NCBI RefSeq assembly: GCF_001429505.1
Contig: NZ_LMJW01000018.1
Location: 1-64,000 of the forward strand
DNA length: 64,000 bases
Direction: 5' to 3'
Origin: Allobosea sp. Root483D1
GTDB taxonomy: Bacteria; Pseudomonadota; Alphaproteobacteria; Rhizobiales; Beijerinckiaceae
The notes under the pieces are model-generated. The model saw only the letters and a list, made by a program, of their open reading frames with translations. It had not been told where the DNA came from and did no database searches. The position numbers were made by a program, and so were the translations under genes. This document shows positions 54,359 through 63,061 of the stretch, in pieces; position 1 is the stretch's first letter, and each line of letters opens with the position of its first letter.

Positions 54359-55036
54359 TCAGCCCCCGAAATAGGCGGTGTTGCGCCCGCCGATGACGAT
54401 GTCCCAGCGATAGAGCGCTTCGCCGTTCGGGCCTTGCCCGGTGAGGCTGCCGAAATGGCGGGCTTGCGCCTCGCCCAGCAGGATGAACATCGGGTCGCGG
54501 GCAAGATGTGGATCGCCCGCGAAATACATCTGGGCGATCAGCCTGGCCGAGCCGCCGCGGATCGAGACATGGACATGGGCCGGGCGCCAGCGGTCGATGT
54601 CGGGCCGCGCCAGATAGGAGCCGGGCATGATGGTGCGGAAGCGATAGCGTCCGGCTTTATCGGTCATCGTCCGGCCGAAGCCGAGGAAGTTCGGATCGAG
54701 CCGCTCGCGCACCGGGTCCTTCACATGGGTGTAGCGCCCCCATTTGTTGGCGTTCCAGACCTCGACCAGCGTGTTGCGGACCGGGCGGCCGAACTCGTCG
54801 AGGACATGGCCGGAAATCTCGATGACCTCGCCTTGCGCCTGCGGGCGGCCTGGCGCGATCCGGGTCAGGTCGTTCTCGCCGAGCTTGAGGCCGGGCAGAT
54901 CACTCACCCAGGGCACGAAGCTGCGCCGCGCCGCCTCAGGGATCAGGTGCAATCGCTTGCTCGGGACGCGCCGCTCGGCTGCGCCGTCGGTCGGGCCCGG
55001 CAGCATCAGGCGGCCGCGGTCGATGATCAGGGACAT
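54359..55036 (-). CDS. Intradiol ring-cleavage dioxygenase, beta-type subunit (PcaH-like)
   Basis: 225 residues. Non-heme Fe(III) catechol dioxygenase. Iron ligands visible as Tyr102 (GRYTH), Tyr141 (PGSYLARP), His154 and His156 (RPAHVHVSI). The 39/13/2 spacing equals that of protocatechuate 3,4-dioxygenase beta. It cleaves protocatechuate to 3-carboxy-cis,cis-muconate with the alpha subunit encoded 14 bases upstream. No other pca genes are next to it. The substrate could be a related catechol. Confidence 0.85.
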   Translation of the reverse strand: MSLIIDRGRLMLPGPTDGAAERRVPSKRLHLIPEAARRSFVPWVSDLPGLKLGENDLTRIAPGRPQAQGEVIEISGHVLDEFGRPVRNTLVEVWNANKWGRYTHVKDPVRERLDPNFLGFGRTMTDKAGRYRFRTIMPGSYLARPDIDRWRPAHVHVSIRGGSARLIAQMYFAGDPHLARDPMFILLGEAQARHFGSLTGQGPNGEALYRWDIVIGGRNTAYFGG

Positions 55037-55050
55037 CGCTTGCCCTCCGC

Positions 55051-55680
55051 TCAGCTCGAAAGATCGTCGAAGAAGGGCGTCTCGCCCGGGCCGCGCATCA
55101 CGATCGCGATCTCGTAGACCGCCGGGCCATCCTCGGGCGCTGCAATACGTCTGGCGACGAGACGCTCGCGCAGCTCGGCCGGCAGGCTGGCGAGCAGGGG
55201 GTCCTCTCCGTTTGCCTCCGGTTCGTCGTCGAAGAAGATCTGCGTGACCAGCCGGGTGATCCCGTCGGAGAACATCGTCATGGTGATATGCGGCGCGCGC
55301 GCCGCCATGCCGCCCTCGGCGGGGAGCGCGCCGGGCTTGATCGTCCTGAAGGCGAAGGGCTCGGTCGTGGTGATCAGCCGGCCGAAGCCGTCGAAGAACG
55401 GGTCGAGCAGCGGGTGGCCGTCATTGCCGGGCGTGCGCAGGACGCCGGCGGCGTTGGCCTGCCAGAACTCGATCAGCGCGTCGTCGACGATCGCGCCGTC
55501 GCTGTCGAGCAGCCGGCCGCGCAGGATGATCTGCCGCCCTTGCGGCCCGACGCTCAGCCCGTAATGCAGGCGCGTCAGGTCGCTGCGGTCGCCGTCGATG
55601 AAGGAGTAGGGGTAGTAGGGGCCGACCGTGTCCTCGGCGAGCGGCGCGAGCCGATTGGTCGTGACAGGCGCAGCGCTCAT
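55051..55680 (-). CDS. Intradiol ring-cleavage dioxygenase, alpha-type subunit (PcaG-like)
   Basis: About 209 residues. Same fold as the beta subunit but without iron ligands (GLxTT-PFAFRTIKPGALP and ARAPHITMTMF where beta has Tyr and His pair), as in PcaG. EDTVGPYYPYSF is the alpha N-terminal motif. ATG 55680 is chosen over the further upstream start. First gene of the pair. Confidence 0.85.
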   Translation of the reverse strand: MSAAPVTTNRLAPLAEDTVGPYYPYSFIDGDRSDLTRLHYGLSVGPQGRQIILRGRLLDSDGAIVDDALIEFWQANAAGVLRTPGNDGHPLLDPFFDGFGRLITTTEPFAFRTIKPGALPAEGGMAARAPHITMTMFSDGITRLVTQIFFDDEPEANGEDPLLASLPAELRERLVARRIAAPEDGPAVYEIAIVMRGPGETPFFDDLSS

Positions 55681-55739
55681 CGCGCTACCCCGAAGGGCGA
55701 TCTCTGCGGCATGCCATCCTCCCTGGTTCAAATTCGTTT

Positions 55740-55750
55740 ATATGCAAAAC
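55740..55750. promoter_or_regulatory. 11-mer shared with the CaiB/aminotransferase promoter
   Basis: ATATGCAAAAC in the 94-base gap before the dioxygenase pair. The identical 11-mer lies on the minus strand at 61634-61644, the only other place I noticed it. A candidate half site for a common regulator. Confidence 0.4.
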
Positions 55751-55774
55751 TTTGTTTAATCAACGCGGCGAGCA

Positions 55775-56878
55775 TTAGGCCTCCGAGGCTGTGCTCGCGA
55801 AGCGGCCGGGATCGAAGAGCGGCAGTTCCGGCTCGCGGCCGAGGATGAGGTCGCCCATCAGCGCGCCGATATATGGGCCGATCGTGTAGCCGCCGCGCAC
55901 GCAGCCGAGCAGGAAGGCATTGTCGACTCCGGGCGCCGCGCCCGCGAGCGGATAGAAATCCGGCACATTGGCCTCGAAGCCGGTCCAGGACCGTACCACC
56001 CGGAAGCGGTCGAGGCCGGGCACGGCAAACAGGGCGAGCCGCAGGTTCGGCAGCAGGGTCGCTGGATCGACCGAGCCGCGGCCCTGTTCCGGCGAGCCGG
56101 TGCCCTGCCAGCCGCCGCCGATCAGCACGCTGCCATTGGGCTTCTGCTTCAGCGTGAGCAGGCCGGTAGCGTGTCCGATGACGGTACCGACCAGCGCCGG
56201 GCCGCGCTCGGTGACCGATACGGTGTTGACGCGGGCGCGGACCGGCAGGTCGAGGCCGATCATCGCCCCGGCGCCCTTGAGCCAGGCGCCGCAGGCGAGC
56301 AGCAGCCGGGTCGCCCGGATGGGACCCGCCGGCGTCGCGAGCTCGAAGGCGCCGCCGCTGCGGTCGATCGCCGTGACCGGCGTGCGCTCGCGGATGTCGA
56401 CGCCGGCGGCTTCGAGCAAGGTGCGGTAATACGCGCCGGACAGGCTGGCATTGGCGTAGCCGTCCTCGCCGCACCAGCTCGCCGCCACGACCTTGCGCGA
56501 CAGATTGGGCTCGAGCTTGGCGACCCGTGCCGGCGTGATCAGTTCGACCGGTGCGCCGGCCTCGCTCTTCAGCGCCATGCGCTCGTGCAGGAGCTCGGCC
56601 TCGCGCTGGTTGAAGGCGAGTGTGATGCCGCCGGTCTTGTGGAAGCCGACGTGTTCGCCGGCTTGTTCCCAGAGCTCATGGCCCTTGATCGCATAGGGCA
56701 TCAGCTTGACCCGCTTGATCTGCAGCGAAAGCGTGCCGGCATTGACGCCCGAGGCGCCGCTGCCGAGCGTCTGCTGCTCGATGACGATCGTGCGCATCCC
56801 GCCTGCGGCAGCACGGCAGGCGGCGGCGCTACCCATAATGCCGCCGCCGATGACGGCGAGGTCGTAGAGGGCGCTCAT
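55775..56878 (-). CDS. FAD-dependent amino-acid oxidase/dehydrogenase (DAO family)
   Basis: 367 residues. GxGxxG FAD motif LAVIGGGIMGSAAACRAA (about 7-24), GASGVNAGTLS, and GCVRGGYTIGPYIGALM near the end. Resembles the beta subunit of D-hydroxyproline dehydrogenase and related hydrogen-cyanide synthase C/opine oxidase subunits. With the next two genes it forms a three-part dehydrogenase that oxidises a secondary amine or amino acid. Its ATG overlaps the next gene. Confidence 0.85.
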   Translation of the reverse strand: MSALYDLAVIGGGIMGSAAACRAAAGGMRTIVIEQQTLGSGASGVNAGTLSLQIKRVKLMPYAIKGHELWEQAGEHVGFHKTGGITLAFNQREAELLHERMALKSEAGAPVELITPARVAKLEPNLSRKVVAASWCGEDGYANASLSGAYYRTLLEAAGVDIRERTPVTAIDRSGGAFELATPAGPIRATRLLLACGAWLKGAGAMIGLDLPVRARVNTVSVTERGPALVGTVIGHATGLLTLKQKPNGSVLIGGGWQGTGSPEQGRGSVDPATLLPNLRLALFAVPGLDRFRVVRSWTGFEANVPDFYPLAGAAPGVDNAFLLGCVRGGYTIGPYIGALMGDLILGREPELPLFDPGRFASTASEA

Positions 56879-58293
56879 AGCGGGGCCGGGGCGGGGATGG
56901 GTAATTCGTCGTAGTCGAAGGCGGCGGCGATCGCGGCGAGCGGCACCGGGCGTAAGGGGGGCCGGGCGCTCGGCTGGCCGATCGTCTGGCGATCCCAGCC
57001 GGTCGCGGCCGCGATCAGCATCGCCGCCGCCTCGCCGCAGACGCGGCCGCCGCAGGGGCCCATGCCGCAGCGCGTCGTCGCCTTGAGGTCGGCGAGCGTC
57101 CTGGCGCCGGCCGCGATTGCGCTGTCGAGCGTCGCGCGGGAGAGGCCCTCGCAGCGGCAGACGGTCGCCCCAGCATCGATCATCGCGGCGGCGCCGGGCG
57201 GCGGCATGGCGAGCCCCGACATCGCTGCGCCGAAGCGTCCCGATCTGCGCCAGTCGGCCGCGATCGTCGCGGCCTGGCTCGCAAGATCGCCGGCGTGCCC
57301 GAGCCGGCGGGCAACGCCGAGAGCCGCAAGCTCGCCCGAGAGCGGGGCGGTATCGGCCCCGCGCACGCCGGCGCCATCGCCGGCGACGAACAATCCAGGC
57401 ACGGATGTCTGCAGCGCGGCATCGACGGCGGGGACCCAGCCGCCCAGCTCCGGCTCGTAGCGATGCTCGGCACCGAGCAGCCGCGTCACCTCCGTCGAGG
57501 GTAGCAGGCCGAAGCCGAGGCAGACGGCATCGGCCGCGATCGTCGGCTCGGTACCGTCAACCGGCCGCCAGTTGCGATCGACGGGACCGATCGTGACGGT
57601 TTCGACCCCGTCCGTGCCATCGACCCTGCGGATGGCCGCGCCGGAGTGGATCGGAACCCGCGCCTTCAGCAGCGTGAGCAGCCAGCCAGCCCCCTTGGCC
57701 ATCAGATCGGGCCGCGCCAGCATGGCGCCGGCCCCAGCAAGCCAGCCGGCGCGCGGCGCGGCATCGACCACGGCGGCAACCTCGCCGCCTGCGGCGATGA
57801 TCTTGCTGGCGACGAGCAGGAGCAGCGGGCCGGACCCGGCGACGACGACGCGGCGCCCCGGCAGCACGCCATGGGCCTTGAGCAGGATGGTCGCGCCGGC
57901 CAGCCCGATCACGCCGGGCAAGGTCCAACCGGTCACGGGGATATGGCGCTCGACCGCGCCGGCAGCGACGATGAGATTGGGTGCTTCGAGCGTCAGCGGG
58001 CCGTCGGGGCCGATCGCGATGACGGAAAAGCCTGATGTCAGCGACCAGACGCGGTGGTTGGCGTAGAGCACGGCGCCGCTGGTGGCGAGCTTTGCCCGCA
58101 ATGCGTCGCCTTTGCGTTGGTCGGCCTCGGGCTGCGTCGTGGTCCGCGCGGGAGAGGGGGCGCGGTAGACCTGGCCGCCGGCTGCCGACGCCTCGTCGAA
58201 TACGGCGACGCGGAGGCCGAGGCTGCGGGCCTTGATCGCCGCGGTGGCTCCGGCCGGGCCGGCACCGAGCACGATGAGATCGTAATCACTCAC
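56875..58293 (-). CDS. FAD/NAD-type oxidoreductase subunit with BFD-like [2Fe-2S] domain
   Basis: 472 residues. FAD motif LIVLGAGPAGATAAIKA (about 6-22), second dinucleotide motif VVVAGSGPLLLLVASKI, and a C-terminal BFD-like site with Cys in CRCEGLS and CGMGPCGGRVC. It matches the alpha subunit of D-hydroxyproline dehydrogenase/HcnB/opine oxidase A. GTG start overlaps the small ferredoxin-like gene. Confidence 0.85.
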   Translation of the reverse strand: MSDYDLIVLGAGPAGATAAIKARSLGLRVAVFDEASAAGGQVYRAPSPARTTTQPEADQRKGDALRAKLATSGAVLYANHRVWSLTSGFSVIAIGPDGPLTLEAPNLIVAAGAVERHIPVTGWTLPGVIGLAGATILLKAHGVLPGRRVVVAGSGPLLLLVASKIIAAGGEVAAVVDAAPRAGWLAGAGAMLARPDLMAKGAGWLLTLLKARVPIHSGAAIRRVDGTDGVETVTIGPVDRNWRPVDGTEPTIAADAVCLGFGLLPSTEVTRLLGAEHRYEPELGGWVPAVDAALQTSVPGLFVAGDGAGVRGADTAPLSGELAALGVARRLGHAGDLASQAATIAADWRRSGRFGAAMSGLAMPPPGAAAMIDAGATVCRCEGLSRATLDSAIAAGARTLADLKATTRCGMGPCGGRVCGEAAAMLIAAATGWDRQTIGQPSARPPLRPVPLAAIAAAFDYDELPIPAPAPL

Positions 58294-58568
58294 CGCACCG
58301 ACTCCACGACCAGCCCTTCATGCACTGGCGTGCGGCAGGCTTCGGTCAGCCTGCCGTCGATCGAGACGACGCATTCCTGGCAGACGCCCATGAAGCAGAA
58401 GGCGCCGCGCGGGCCGTCATCGTCACGGCTGGTGCGCAGCGTCCGCCGCCCCTGCGCATAGAGCGCGGCGGCGAGCGTCTCGCCTTCGGACGCGGTCAGC
58501 ATCTCGCCGTCGAAGCGGAAGCTGACTTTCCGCGTCCAGGCCGAACCGATGCGCAGGTCGCCGTCCAT
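58290..58568 (-). CDS. Small [2Fe-2S] subunit of amino-acid dehydrogenase
   Basis: 92 residues. Cys58, 63, 66 and 78 in CFMGVCQECVV and EACRTP give a plant-type [2Fe-2S] site. Same as the gamma subunit of D-hydroxyproline dehydrogenase and HcnA. It passes electrons among the two flavosubunits. It starts 1 base after the DHDPS-family gene ends. Confidence 0.85.
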   Translation of the reverse strand: MDGDLRIGSAWTRKVSFRFDGEMLTASEGETLAAALYAQGRRTLRTSRDDDGPRGAFCFMGVCQECVVSIDGRLTEACRTPVHEGLVVESVR

Positions 58569-58569
58569 C

Positions 58570-59481
58570 TCAGCGGCCGGGCAGCAGGCCGAGCTCGTCC
58601 AGCGTCGCGCGGAGCTTGTCGAGCTGGGCTCCGCCGAGCGGTAGCAGCGGGTCGCGCGGCACGCCGGCGGGCAGGCCCTGCAGGTTGAGCGCCGCCTTGA
58701 AGGAGGAGGGCCAGGTGCCGAGTGACATCAGCGTCTCGTAGACGATGGTCAGCTTGTGATGGGCGTCGACATAGTCGGCATCGGGCGCCTTGCGGCCGAT
58801 CTCCATCAGCATCCCGGCCGTCTTGCCGAGCAGTTCGGGGCCGGTGGCGATGAAGCCGGGCGCGCCGAGCGCGCTGCCGACCAGGATGTAATAGGCCGGG
58901 CCGACCATCACGGCGATCCGGTCGCCCATGCGGCGGATCAGCCGGGTCAGGTGGCCGATGTCGCGGTTGGATTCCTTGATGCCGACGACGGGGGCGACGC
59001 CGGCGATCGTCTCGACATCGTCGATCGAGAGCTCGATCACGGCGCGGCGCGGCGAGTTGTAGAGCACGATCGGCATGTCGACCGCCTTGCCCAGCAGCTC
59101 GAAGCGCCGCAGCAATTCCTCGCGCGTCGCCTTCAGCACATAGGTCTGCGGCATGACCAGGATGCCACTGGCGCCGGCCTCTTTTGCCGCCTGCGCATAC
59201 TGGATTGTCTGCTTCGAGCCCGGCGCGGTGCAGCCCATCATCACCGGCACGCGGCCGGCGCTGCGCTCGACGGCGACGCGGGTCAGGCGGGCGCGTTCGT
59301 CGCGATCGAGCGCCCAGCTCTCACCATTGTCGCCGGCGACGCAGATGCCCTGCGCGCCGATGCCGATCAGATGCTCGACGATGTCAGAGAATGCGTCGAC
59401 CATGATCTCGCCGCGCGCGTCGAAGGGCGTGACGATGGCCGGCACGAAACCCTTGAGCGTGTCCTTCGTCAACATGGTCAT
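58570..59481 (-). CDS. DHDPS-family aldolase/deaminase
   Basis: 303 residues. TIM-barrel class I lyase. Tyr141 (VLYNSPRR) and Schiff-base Lys169 (VVGIKESN); GDNGE (50-54) stands where DHDPS has GTTGE, so it is not the lysine-pathway enzyme. In hydroxyproline operons this family member deaminates pyrroline-4-hydroxy-2-carboxylate to alpha-ketoglutarate semialdehyde, which fits the neighbouring dehydrogenase. No semialdehyde dehydrogenase is in the window, so another keto-acid lyase role is possible. Its start overlaps the SMP-30 gene by 4 bases. Confidence 0.75.
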   Translation of the reverse strand: MTMLTKDTLKGFVPAIVTPFDARGEIMVDAFSDIVEHLIGIGAQGICVAGDNGESWALDRDERARLTRVAVERSAGRVPVMMGCTAPGSKQTIQYAQAAKEAGASGILVMPQTYVLKATREELLRRFELLGKAVDMPIVLYNSPRRAVIELSIDDVETIAGVAPVVGIKESNRDIGHLTRLIRRMGDRIAVMVGPAYYILVGSALGAPGFIATGPELLGKTAGMLMEIGRKAPDADYVDAHHKLTIVYETLMSLGTWPSSFKAALNLQGLPAGVPRDPLLPLGGAQLDKLRATLDELGLLPGR

Positions 59482-60404
59482 GAGCGATGTCCTGAAGCAG
59501 AGCCCGCAAGAAGCGTGGCCATGGGAATGCGGAAGATGCTGCCCGTCTGCGCCTCGACGATGAACAGGACAGACTGGTCCGGCGAGAAGGCGCAGGAGGT
59601 CGTCCAGAGCCCGCCCGGCGTGTGCACCACCGCGACTGGGTCGCCGAGGGCATCGACGAGATAGAGCCGCCCCGCCTGCGCCTGGGCGATGGCGAGGCGG
59701 CCGGACGCATCGACCGCCAGCCCGTCCGGGCCGAGGCCGCCGGAGAGCTGGAGGAAAGTGCCGACCATGGGCCAGGCCGGATCGGGGGCCTCGGCCATGA
59801 AACGCCAGACGGCATTGGCGCGCGTCGCGGCGAGATAGACCAGCTTGCCGTCGGGCGAGAGCGCGATCCCGTTCGGATAGGGCACGTTCGCCAGGATCAG
59901 CTCCGGCACCGTCGCGCCCTGCCGCAGCCGATAAACCCGGCCGGTCGGGTCCGACAGGCTGGAGCGGCCGGAATCGGTGAACCAGACATCGCCGTTCGGC
60001 GCGATGGTGAGATCGCTGAGGCCGCGGAACGGCTCGGTGTTCACTCGTGCGCAGAGCGTCGTCACCGTCTTCGCCGCAGGATCGAAGGCGAGCAGGCCAT
60101 GGCGGTAATCGACGATCAGCCAGCTGCCGTCACCGCGCGGGCGTAAGCCGTGCGGCTCGCCGTCATACTGGAAGGCGAGCTGCCAGCTGCCGTCCGGCGC
60201 GATCCTGAACAGGCGGCCATAGGGCACGTCGGCAAGCCAGAGATGCCCGTCCGCGTCGAAGCAGGGTCCTTCCATGAAGGAGTGCAGGCGCTGGCCCGGC
60301 CGCGTTGTGCGCACCCAGTCGGTCGGCTCGCCGGTCCAATGCAGGGCCTGCGGCAGGCGGGTGAACAGCTCGGCCTCGTGCCGGGGGAATGAGGCGCCGA
60401 TCAT
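59478..60404 (-). CDS. SMP-30/gluconolactonase-like protein
   Basis: 308 residues. Six-bladed propeller lactonase. Segments MEGPCFDADGHLWLADVPYGRLFR (metal Glu), RGLSDLTIAPNGDVWFTDSG, PYPNGIALSPDGKLVYLAATRANAVWRF and GGLGPDGLAVDASG carry the metal Asn and Asp. It hydrolyses a lactone; why a lactone arises here is unclear. ATG 60404 overlaps the CoA-transferase end. Confidence 0.8.
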   Translation of the reverse strand: MIGASFPRHEAELFTRLPQALHWTGEPTDWVRTTRPGQRLHSFMEGPCFDADGHLWLADVPYGRLFRIAPDGSWQLAFQYDGEPHGLRPRGDGSWLIVDYRHGLLAFDPAAKTVTTLCARVNTEPFRGLSDLTIAPNGDVWFTDSGRSSLSDPTGRVYRLRQGATVPELILANVPYPNGIALSPDGKLVYLAATRANAVWRFMAEAPDPAWPMVGTFLQLSGGLGPDGLAVDASGRLAIAQAQAGRLYLVDALGDPVAVVHTPGGLWTTSCAFSPDQSVLFIVEAQTGSIFRIPMATLLAGSASGHRS

Positions 60405-61642
60405 GCGACCACGCCTCGCGCCTTCAGGGCCTCGACCTCAGCCGGCGAGCGCCCGATCTCGTGGAGGATCTCGGCGCTGTGCTCGCCGAGCCGCGGCGGG
60501 GGCCGGTCGATCGCCGGGCCGGCGGCGGCGAAGGTGAAGGGAGCGAGCGGGACAGCGACGGAGGCTGCGCCCGGCACCGCGGCATCAAGCGCGTGAAAGA
60601 AGCCACGCTCGCGCAGATGCGGCAGGCGGGCGGCTTCGTCGAGCGTGCGCACGCGTTCGGCCGGGATGCCGATCGCGTGAAGCCAGTTCTCCCACTCCGC
60701 CGCGGTGCGGGTGCGCATGATCGGTATCAGCGCCTCGCGCATCGCCTGCGCTGCGTCCCACAGCGCCGGCCAGCCATCGAGCGCGGCGAAGTCGGGCCGG
60801 CCTAGCGTCTCCCACAGGCGCCTGTTCTGTCTGACATTGAAGGCGCCAAGCATCAGGAGGCCGTCCGCTGTCTCATAGGTGCCGAGCCCGGCCTCCTTCG
60901 GGCGCGGCTGCGCGGGGCCTTCATAGAGCGCGGCGGCGGCCTCCGGCGCCATCAGCGTCAGCGCGGTGTCAAACATCGCGCAGTCGATGACCTGGCCCGT
61001 GCCGCTGGCCTGGCGCTGGAACAGCGCGGCCGAGATCGCGAACGCAGCGGCGTAGCCGGTGGCGTAGTCGATGAAGGAGGCGCCCGATTTCACCGGCTCG
61101 CCCGAGCGCCCGGTGGTGCGGGCCATCACGCCCGAGGCGGCCTGGATGATGTTGTCATAGGCGTTGACCGCCTCGCGCTCATGGCCGCGGGCGAAGCCAG
61201 TGATCGAGCAGTGGATAAGCCGGGGATTGCGGGTGCTGAGCGCCTGCGCCCCGAGGCCGAGAGCCTCCAATGCCCCGGCGCGATAGTTCTCGACCAGCAC
61301 GTCGGCGCCATCGACGAGATCGAGCAGGATCGATCGGCCTTCCGCCGTGGCGAGGTCGAGCGCGAGCGAGCGTTTGTTCGAGCCCTGCACGAGATAGTTG
61401 ATGCCGAGGCCGGCAGCGTTGAGGGCGTCGTCGGGCCCGCGTCCGCGCGCCGTGTCCGGCATCTGCGGCGGCTCGATCTTGACGACATCGGCGCCGAGCA
61501 AAGCGAGCTGATAGGCGCAAAACGGTCCGGCAAGCACATGGGTGAGGTCGAGAACCCTTATGCCGTGAAAGGGACGCTGCTCTGACGGGTTCAAGGCTCG
61601 GCCACTCCGTTCTTGTTTCTCATACGAAAATGTGTTTTGCAT
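60401..61642 (-). CDS. Class III CoA-transferase (CaiB/BaiF family)
   Basis: 413 residues. GIRVLDLTHVLAGPFCAYQLALLGADVVKIE opening, NKRSLALDL, NPRLIHCSITGF, and catalytic Asp163 in AYDNIIQAASG. It moves CoA from a donor acyl-CoA to a carboxylic acid. Divergent from the aminotransferase gene, with only 33 bases between start codons, so both share a control region. Heading the leftward operon, it may activate an intermediate of the pathway. Confidence 0.85.
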   Translation of the reverse strand: MQNTFSYEKQERSGRALNPSEQRPFHGIRVLDLTHVLAGPFCAYQLALLGADVVKIEPPQMPDTARGRGPDDALNAAGLGINYLVQGSNKRSLALDLATAEGRSILLDLVDGADVLVENYRAGALEALGLGAQALSTRNPRLIHCSITGFARGHEREAVNAYDNIIQAASGVMARTTGRSGEPVKSGASFIDYATGYAAAFAISAALFQRQASGTGQVIDCAMFDTALTLMAPEAAAALYEGPAQPRPKEAGLGTYETADGLLMLGAFNVRQNRRLWETLGRPDFAALDGWPALWDAAQAMREALIPIMRTRTAAEWENWLHAIGIPAERVRTLDEAARLPHLRERGFFHALDAAVPGAASVAVPLAPFTFAAAGPAIDRPPPRLGEHSAEILHEIGRSPAEVEALKARGVVA

Positions 61643-61644
61643 AT
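61619..61644. promoter_or_regulatory. Candidate operator overlapping the CaiB start
   Basis: Imperfect inverted repeat with arms ATACGAAAA and TTTTGCATAT around TGTG, inside the first codons of the CoA-transferase gene and in front of the divergent aminotransferase gene. It includes the 11-mer found at 55740-55750. Confidence 0.35.
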
Positions 61645-61675
61645 CAACACAATTCTTCCGGTTGCGGAGAGCGGC

Positions 61676-63049
61676 ATGTCACAACCCAGCCCCCGGGCGA
61701 GCGCATCTGCGGTCCTCCATCGCAACCTCCGCAGCACGCCGCAGCTCGCTCTAGCCGGAGACGGCGTCCACCTCGTCGATGCCGACGGCAGGCGCTATCT
61801 CGACGCCAGCGGCGGCGCGGCGGTGTCCTGCCTCGGCCATGGCCATCCGCGCGTCACCGCGGCGATCATCGCGCAGCTCGGCAAGCTTGAATACGCCCAC
61901 ACCTCCTTCTTCACGAATGAGCCGAGCGAGAGGCTGGCGCAGATGCTGATCGAGCGCGCGCCGCCCGGCTTCGGCCAGGGCCGCGTCGCCTTCCTCGGCA
62001 GCGGCTCGGAGGCGATGGAAGCAGCGCTGAAGCTGGCGCGGCAGTATTTCGTCGAGATCGGCCAGCCCAGGCGGAGCCGCTTCATCTCGCGGCGGATGAG
62101 CTATCACGGCAACACGCTGGGGGCGCTCGCGGTCGGCGGCCATGCCGGCCGGCGGGCGCTGTACCAGCCGATCCTGATCGAGACCTCGCAGATCTCGCCC
62201 TGCTATGCCTATCGCGACCAGCGCGAGGACGAGACGGCCGAGGCCTATGGGCTGCGCGTCGCCGACGAGCTCGATGCCGAGATCCGGCGCCTCGGCCCGG
62301 AGACTGTCGCGGCCTTCCTCGCCGAGCCGATCGTCGGGGCGACGCTCGGCAGCGTCACCGCCGTTCCCGGCTATTTCGCCCGCATCCGCGAGATCTGCGA
62401 CCGCCATGGCGTGCTCTTCATCGCCGACGAGGTGATGTGCGGCATGGGCCGCGCCGGCGCGATGTTCGTGAGCGCGCAGGAGGGCGTCAGGCCCGACCTC
62501 ATCACCATCGCCAAGGGGCTGGGGGCCGGCTACCAGCCGATCGCCGCGACCATGGCGAGCGAGCGCGTCGCCGGGGCGATCGAGGCCGGCTCCGGCCTGC
62601 TCGCCAATGGCCACACCTATATGAGCCATGCCGTCGCCTGCGCCGCTTCGATCGCCGTGATCGAGACGATCGAGGAGGAGGGTCTGCTCGACAATGTCGC
62701 GCGCATGGGCGCCCTGCTTTCGCGCCGGCTGGGCGAGGCCTTCGGCCAGCATCCGCATGTCGGCGACATCCGGGGCAGGGGCCTGCTCCAATCGCTCGAA
62801 CTCGTCGCCGACCGGGACAGCAAGCAGCCCTTCGTCGCGAAAGAGGGGCTTGCCGCCCGGATCAAGCAGACGGCTCAGGCGCTCGGCCTGATCTGCTATC
62901 CGTCGAGCGGCACGGCCGATGGCGTCAATGGCGACCATGTCCTGCTGGCGCCGCCCTTCACCATCGATGCCGGCCATGTCGACGAGATCGTCGAGAAGCT
63001 CGGAGCAGCGCTGGCCGCGACCTTGCCTGCCGCCCGCAGCGCCGCCTGA
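61676..63049 (+). CDS. Class III aminotransferase
   Basis: About 457 residues. PLP enzyme. Seen: YLDASGGAAVSCLGHGHP, GSGSEAMEAALKLARQY (phosphate loop), SYHGNTLGALAV, LFIADEVMCGMGRAG (PLP Asp), and ITIAKGLGAGYQP with Lys280 forming the aldimine. It acts on omega-amino acids or amines, for example beta-alanine or 4-aminobutyrate-like substrates. GGAGAG precedes ATG 61676. It is followed 12 bases later by the BKACE gene, so the product may be a beta-keto acid. Confidence 0.85.
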   Translation: MSQPSPRASASAVLHRNLRSTPQLALAGDGVHLVDADGRRYLDASGGAAVSCLGHGHPRVTAAIIAQLGKLEYAHTSFFTNEPSERLAQMLIERAPPGFGQGRVAFLGSGSEAMEAALKLARQYFVEIGQPRRSRFISRRMSYHGNTLGALAVGGHAGRRALYQPILIETSQISPCYAYRDQREDETAEAYGLRVADELDAEIRRLGPETVAAFLAEPIVGATLGSVTAVPGYFARIREICDRHGVLFIADEVMCGMGRAGAMFVSAQEGVRPDLITIAKGLGAGYQPIAATMASERVAGAIEAGSGLLANGHTYMSHAVACAASIAVIETIEEEGLLDNVARMGALLSRRLGEAFGQHPHVGDIRGRGLLQSLELVADRDSKQPFVAKEGLAARIKQTAQALGLICYPSSGTADGVNGDHVLLAPPFTIDAGHVDEIVEKLGAALAATLPAARSAA

Positions 63050-63061
63050 GGAGACGCAGCC

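Noticed and set aside
58570-59481. Lysine-pathway dihydrodipicolinate synthase (dapA)
   Set aside because: Has GDNGE instead of GTTGE and sits in a catabolic cluster, so a deaminase/aldolase relative is more likely.
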